Shown here: positions 7,248 through 9,967 of the stretch, in pieces
How positions within the stretch are numbered: the stretch's first letter is position 1
How the letters are laid out: every line of letters begins with the position of its first letter
From: Methylocystaceae bacterium
GTDB taxonomy: Bacteria; Pseudomonadota; Alphaproteobacteria; Rhizobiales; Beijerinckiaceae
Reading direction: 5' to 3'
Length of the DNA stretch: 9,967 nucleotides
NCBI GenBank assembly: GCA_003152255.1
Contig: PLZT01000470.1
Span: forward strand, 1 to 9,967
Program-made: the position numbers and the translations under genes
The notes under the pieces: generated by a model
What the model saw: the letters and a program-made list of their open reading frames with translations, nothing else
Told to the model about the DNA's origin: nothing
Database searches by the model: none

Positions 7248-7979
7248 TCAACGGAGTAACAGGCGCAGACCCGCAAACAGCAGAATGGCGGCGAGCACGT
7301 ATCGCGTCGCACGCTCCGACATCCTGCGCCGCGCGATTGTAGAGCTGAGGACAGCGCCAGCGAGTGCGCCGACGGCATAGAGTGGCGTGTCGGAAGCTAG
7401 CCTTTGGCCGGCGATCAGAACGCCCAACAGGCCGACTGTCGAGTTGCACAAGATGAAGGGCGGGGAAAGCGCCGCTGCGCGCTTGGGTGACGCCCAACCG
7501 AGAGCAATGATTAGCGGCGTCAGAAATACGCCACCGCCTACGCCGGTCAGTCCTGAAAAGAAGCCGGAAGCTGCTCCGGCAAGGGCAGCGGGGAAAACCA
7601 TGACTGAGCCAGCTTCGACTGAATCGACTTCACGCTTGAGGATGATCAGCACAGCGGCGGCAACCAACAACAGACCGGTCAGCTCAAAATACTCTCGTCC
7701 ATTTAAGACAAGCAGGCCGCCGACAAACGCCGTTGCGATTGACGGAAGCGTCAAGGGCAACAGCGCCTTTTGGTCAAGAGCACCGTTACGGTGTAATTGC
7801 CATGTGGCATAGCCAGCCGCGATGACGTTTAATAGGAGAGCGGTGGGGCGCATTTCGGCGGCAGGGAATGCCGCAAAGGCCATGACGGCGACGAAAGCTG
7901 TCCCGCCAGCCTGCCCCGCGGTTGCGTAGAGCAGCGATACGCTGGCAAACAGACCAGTGAGAAGGAACGGGTTGGTCAT
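7248..7979 (-). CDS. TauE/SafE (TSUP) family membrane permease
   Basis: The 243-aa product is almost entirely hydrophobic, with about seven to eight membrane segments. It shows the two related half-repeats of the family: AGQAGGTAFVAVMAF (21-35) and the clearer GLTGVGGGVFLTPLI (143-157), followed by an Asn/Ser-rich ILCNSTVGLLGV (176-187). TSUP proteins move sulfite, sulfonates or other sulfur-containing organic anions, usually by proton coupling. The exact substrate here cannot be told. GGAAAGAG lies just upstream of the start on the minus strand (plus strand 7981-7988). The gene converges on chrA, leaving a 154-nt gap, and diverges from the mucR-like gene with only 38 nt between start codons. 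Its promoter must therefore lie partly inside that gene. Confidence 0.87.
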   Translation of the reverse strand: MTNPFLLTGLFASVSLLYATAGQAGGTAFVAVMAFAAFPAAEMRPTALLLNVIAAGYATWQLHRNGALDQKALLPLTLPSIATAFVGGLLVLNGREYFELTGLLLVAAAVLIILKREVDSVEAGSVMVFPAALAGAASGFFSGLTGVGGGVFLTPLIIALGWASPKRAAALSPPFILCNSTVGLLGVLIAGQRLASDTPLYAVGALAGAVLSSTIARRRMSERATRYVLAAILLFAGLRLLLR

Positions 7980-8002
7980 GCTCTTTCCGGTTCTATTGCA
8001 TG

Positions 8003-8010
8003 GAGAAAGG
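8003..8010 (+). promoter_or_regulatory. Shine-Dalgarno that sets the mucR-like start
   Basis: GAGAAAGG at 8003-8010 is 7 nt before the ATG at 8018 and lies after the other possible ATG at 8000. It favours 8018 as the true start; nothing resembling a ribosome site precedes 8000. Confidence 0.65.
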
Positions 8011-8017
8011 TAGCGCG

Positions 8018-8383
8018 ATGAAATCGGCGCTGTTCAACAAAGGGGTGGGCTTATCAGATTCAATGGCAGGCGATTTGTCACCACGTGAAGCGGGTGCACT
8101 CGTGTCTCACGCCATGCAGGAGCCCGCAGTTTCCATTGAGCTATCGATTGCACCAGATTACCTTGTGTGTTTGGAAGACGGAAAGAAATTCAAGTGTTTG
8201 CAAAAGCACCTGCGAACACATGGCCTGACGCCTGATACTTACCGCGCAAAGTGGGGCTTGCCGGCGACATATCCGATGGTCGCGCACGATTACTCGATAA
8301 TGGAGTCAGAACTGAGAAAGGGAGTGCCTCGTGGCGAGAAGGTATCGAGGAAGAGAAGGCACCCTCAAAAGACGGGTGTGTAA
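8018..8383 (+). CDS. Short MucR/Ros-family transcriptional regulator
   Basis: This 121-aa protein carries the characteristic Ros/MucR DNA-binding core, from DYLVCLEDGKKFKCLQKHL (47-65) through YRAKWGLPATYPMVAHDY (75-92). These regulators bind AT-rich DNA as prokaryotic zinc-finger-like proteins and control surface polysaccharides, motility or virulence in rhizobia and relatives. The N-terminal oligomerisation region of classical MucR is reduced or unrecognisable. The usual C-terminal end is replaced by a basic tail (KVSRKRRHPQKTG, 108-120). Compared with Ros (ligands in CLEC and in HLTTHH), the second Cys is Asp54 and the last His is Gly69, whereas Cys60 stands where Ser is usual. Zinc binding is therefore uncertain. 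It lies 38 nt from the divergent TSUP gene and 106 nt upstream of the CDF exporter, either of which it might regulate. Confidence 0.88.
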   Translation: MKSALFNKGVGLSDSMAGDLSPREAGALVSHAMQEPAVSIELSIAPDYLVCLEDGKKFKCLQKHLRTHGLTPDTYRAKWGLPATYPMVAHDYSIMESELRKGVPRGEKVSRKRRHPQKTGV

Positions 8384-8489
8384 ATAAACAGCATCGGCTG
8401 AAAATAGAAGCCCCCGCGTTTGTGTTCTGCAACAATCAACCGAACTGCATGAAAACTCGGATGCCAACCCTGATACAGAGAACAACCTG
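8384..8489. other. Gap between the mucR-like gene and the CDF gene
   Basis: This 106-nt gap has no hairpin with a T-run and no convincing promoter. A 13-codon reading frame starting at ATG 8449 ends in a TGA (8488-8490) that shares its A with the CDF start codon (TGATG). No Shine-Dalgarno precedes that ATG, so it is only a weak leader-peptide candidate. Confidence 0.3.
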
Positions 8490-9404
8490 ATGCGTGACCC
8501 CGCTCTGCGCAGGCTCGCCACCTGGGCTGCACTCGTCGTTGCCATTGCTCTGGTCGCGCTCAAACTCGCCGCTTGGATTGCGACGGGTTCGGTTGTGTTG
8601 CTCTCCTCAGCCATCGACGCGCTCGTTGACATGGCATCCTCCATCGTCACCTTCATCGGCGTGCGTTACGCTGAGCGGCCCCCAGATCACGACCACCGCT
8701 TCGGTCACGGGAAGGGCGAGGCGGTCGCCGGCTTCACTCAAGCCACCGTCCTCACCGGCGCTGCTCTCGTGCTCGCCTTTCAGTCCGCCCAACGCCTTAT
8801 TTTCCCGGAACAAATTGAGCAGATCGGAGTTGGCATCGCCGTCATTCTCGTAAGCTTGGCCGCCGCTATTAGCCTCGTTCTTTTGCAGACCTGGGTTGTG
8901 CGCCAAACCGGATCGACGGCGATCGCGGCGGACCGCGCGCACTATCTCACGGATATCGCGGTGAACATCGCTGTGCTCTCAGCACTGGGTGTTACACGGG
9001 CTACGGGCTGGGAGCGCGCCGATCCGGCTTTCGCGTTGGCCATCGCCGGCTACATGCTATGGAGCAGCTATAAGATTGCAATGGACGTGCTGGAACAACT
9101 GCTTGACCGGGAGTTGCCACACATGGAACGCGAGCGCATCAAAGAGGTGTTATTGGTTTGTCCGGGCGTCCAAGGCGTCCATGATCTGCGGACGCGTCAC
9201 GCCGGGGACCGGACCTTTGTCGAACTCCATCTTGAGGTCGAAGGCCACCTTTCGGTCGAAGAAGGTCACGCCATTTGCGACATGGGCGAAGCGGCCATTA
9301 AGCAACTATTTCCGGCGATCGTCGAAATCACAACGCATTTGGAACCCGCTGGTATTGATGACGATCGGCTCGACCATCTGATAGCCTCCGCGCAGAATAC
9401 TTGA
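8490..9404 (+). CDS. Cation diffusion facilitator, FieF/YiiP-like metal exporter
   Basis: This 304-aa CDF antiporter should export divalent metal ions (Zn2+, Fe2+, possibly Cd2+ or Mn2+) in exchange for protons. Six membrane helices span about 10-205. The transport site is intact: D43 and D47 in SAIDALVDM (TM2) and H151 and D155 in RAHYLTDIAVN (TM5). The Asp/His ligand pattern is that of zinc/iron exporters. The loop DHDHRFGHGKGE (66-77) matches the second metal site. The cytoplasmic domain (about 210-290) keeps H231-D232, H247, H260 and H283 with E285 (TTHLEP), as in the dimeric C-terminal metal sites. Length matches E. coli FieF (about 300 aa). The ribosome site is weak (GAG at 8478-8480). 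It follows the mucR-like gene on the same strand and could share its transcript. Confidence 0.92.
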   Translation: MRDPALRRLATWAALVVAIALVALKLAAWIATGSVVLLSSAIDALVDMASSIVTFIGVRYAERPPDHDHRFGHGKGEAVAGFTQATVLTGAALVLAFQSAQRLIFPEQIEQIGVGIAVILVSLAAAISLVLLQTWVVRQTGSTAIAADRAHYLTDIAVNIAVLSALGVTRATGWERADPAFALAIAGYMLWSSYKIAMDVLEQLLDRELPHMERERIKEVLLVCPGVQGVHDLRTRHAGDRTFVELHLEVEGHLSVEEGHAICDMGEAAIKQLFPAIVEITTHLEPAGIDDDRLDHLIASAQNT

Positions 9405-9437
9405 TCTCCCACTGAAGCCTGTCCTCCTCCCCCTCGC

Positions 9438-9590
9438 ATGATTTTCTTTCATGGAACGGCGGCGGCGAGGGTCGAAAAAGGCATTTACGCCATACAGCGA
9501 GGGGATTTCGCACTACAAGCGAGGAGGCGGGTCGAGATGCATGATGCCGCCTGCGCTTGCTCGGCGCACGGGGGTCGATCGATATCGTAG
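9438..9590 (+). pseudogene. Possible Sel1/TPR-like protein remnant
   Basis: The 50-codon frame beginning ATG at 9438 includes RVEKGIYAIQRGDFALQ (about 11-27). This resembles the first helix of Sel1-type repeat proteins, which often read roughly 'KGxxAYxxGDYAxAL'. A later HDAACA vaguely recalls the 'GDAxAQ' of the next turn. The frame then stops without a full repeat and has no Shine-Dalgarno. I read it as a degraded fragment, but the match is short and could be chance. Confidence 0.22.
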
Positions 9591-9710
9591 CGCGGCCGCT
9601 TGGAGTCATTCAGCGACAAAGACCGCCAGAAATCCATGCCGCCGGCCTCGTTCGCGATACATCACTGAGCGGACATGGCGAGTGATTTCGATCATGCCGT
9701 CACCCCGCAA

Positions 9711-9735
9711 AACATAGCGCAAAGGACGTTATGTT
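9711..9735. repeat. Imperfect inverted repeat, 9-bp arms, 7-nt spacer
   Basis: AACATAGCG at 9711-9719 pairs with CGTTATGTT at 9727-9735 around CAAAGGA, with one G-T mismatch (9717 with 9729). It lies 25 nt upstream of the recombinase frame. The size resembles the arm-spacer-arm layout of tyrosine-recombinase core sites, and the right arm contains TTATGTT, like the XerD half of a dif site. It could equally be an ordinary operator or a leader hairpin. Confidence 0.45.
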
Positions 9736-9759
9736 GGGCTACGCCTCATCGGGGAGGTA

Positions 9760-9967
9760 ATGTCTCATCAGTTTGACCCAAAGGCTTGCCCATTGTTTTC
9801 GCCGCTGCGGATCAGAGCATGTAATGGTGCAGAGAAAAGCCGAGATCGGCGCGGCCCTCGATCGCCGAGGCCGGTGAACATACCGCGCCGCTTCCTCGAA
9901 TTCTTCGCCGCCACCGTCCGCAACAAGAACACGCGGCAAGCCTATTATACCCCGTTCACGCGACAAC
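9760..9967 (+). pseudogene. Tyrosine recombinase (phage integrase family), 5' end, probably frameshifted
   Basis: From about 9886 to the window edge the plus strand encodes RRFLEFFAATVRNKNTRQAY, followed by YTPFTRQ. This matches the core-binding N-terminal domain of phage-type integrases and recombinases. The same frame is open back to an ATG at 9760, but residues 9-42 of that product (ACPLFSPLRIRACNGAEKSR and onward) look unlike a natural protein. The GGAGG at 9753-9757 is only 2 nt from the ATG. In the +2-shifted frame the preceding DNA reads PSIAEAGEHTA, which fits the usual lead-in to RFLEFF. This points to a one-base insertion in the GCGCCGC run at about 9885-9891. The catalytic Arg-His-Arg-Tyr domain is outside the window. 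If the shift is real, the true start is also unclear, because the upstream frame meets a TAA at about 9823. Confidence 0.62.

Larger units (their letters stand above)
9405..9759. other. Largely non-coding, decayed stretch before the integrase
   Basis: This 355-nt region has no convincing intact gene on either strand. It contains a short plus-strand frame resembling the start of a Sel1-type repeat (9438-9590), listed separately, and an inverted repeat at 9711-9735. A 29-codon minus-strand frame (MIEITRHVRSVMYRERGRRH at its start, ATG near 9694) ends without recognisable similarity. I see no terminator directly after the CDF gene. Confidence 0.5.

Noticed and set aside
8000..8383. Longer start (ATG at 8000) for the MucR-like protein
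   Set aside because: The Shine-Dalgarno GAGAAAGG lies after this ATG and is correctly spaced for the ATG at 8018.
9733..9739. GTTGGGC as an integron attC or attI core site (GTTRRRY)
   Set aside because: No partner RYYYAAC core or attC-type folded arm is present upstream, the integrase fragment does not look like IntI, and a 7-base degenerate match is expected by chance.
9739..9966. Minus-strand 75-codon frame opposite the integrase
   Set aside because: The opposite strand encodes a clear integrase core-binding motif. This frame has no recognisable feature.

Overview
The window looks like an accessory, metal- and oxyanion-oriented stretch of a high-GC alphaproteobacterial genome, probably Hyphomicrobiales (Rhizobiales). 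The evidence is a MucR/Ros-family regulator, a family largely confined to Alphaproteobacteria, together with GC-rich codon use and a general resemblance to rhizobial or methylotroph proteins. I cannot name the genus. No rRNA, tRNA, CRISPR array or complete insertion sequence is visible.

Layout. (1) Positions 1-197, minus strand: the start of a small uncharacterised protein that runs off the left edge. (2) Positions 198-331: a divergent control region. It holds an 8-bp-arm hairpin, a good sigma70-like promoter with a perfect TATAAT box, and a 10-bp palindrome just after the expected transcription start. (3) Positions 332-5688, plus strand: a compact, probably single transcription unit. It encodes a PadR regulator, a Tat-signal hemerythrin-domain protein, an RND efflux permease and its membrane-fusion adaptor. 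The last two genes overlap by ATGA. No TolC-type outer-membrane partner is present. (4) Positions 5879-7093, plus strand: a full-length two-domain ChrA chromate exporter. (5) Positions 7248-7979, minus strand: a TauE/SafE (TSUP) permease convergent with chrA. It is divergent from, and only 38 bp away from, (6) a short MucR/Ros-like regulator at 8018-8383 with altered zinc ligands. (7) Positions 8490-9404, plus strand: a FieF-type cation diffusion facilitator. (8) Positions 9405-9967: a decayed-looking stretch with a weak Sel1-like remnant, a 9-bp-arm inverted repeat, and the 5' end of a tyrosine recombinase of the phage-integrase family that appears frameshifted and runs off the right edge.

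How the parts may fit. Four transport systems (RND pump, ChrA, TSUP, FieF) and two regulators (PadR, MucR-like) lie beside an integrase. This is what an acquired metal/oxyanion resistance cluster often looks like, although no boundary is visible. The PadR unit is the most self-contained module: a regulator with a candidate operator on its own promoter, an exported non-heme di-iron protein and a two-component pump. Linking the hemerythrin to the pump functionally is my inference. ChrA and the TSUP protein both belong to families that handle sulfate-like oxyanions, which may explain their pairing.
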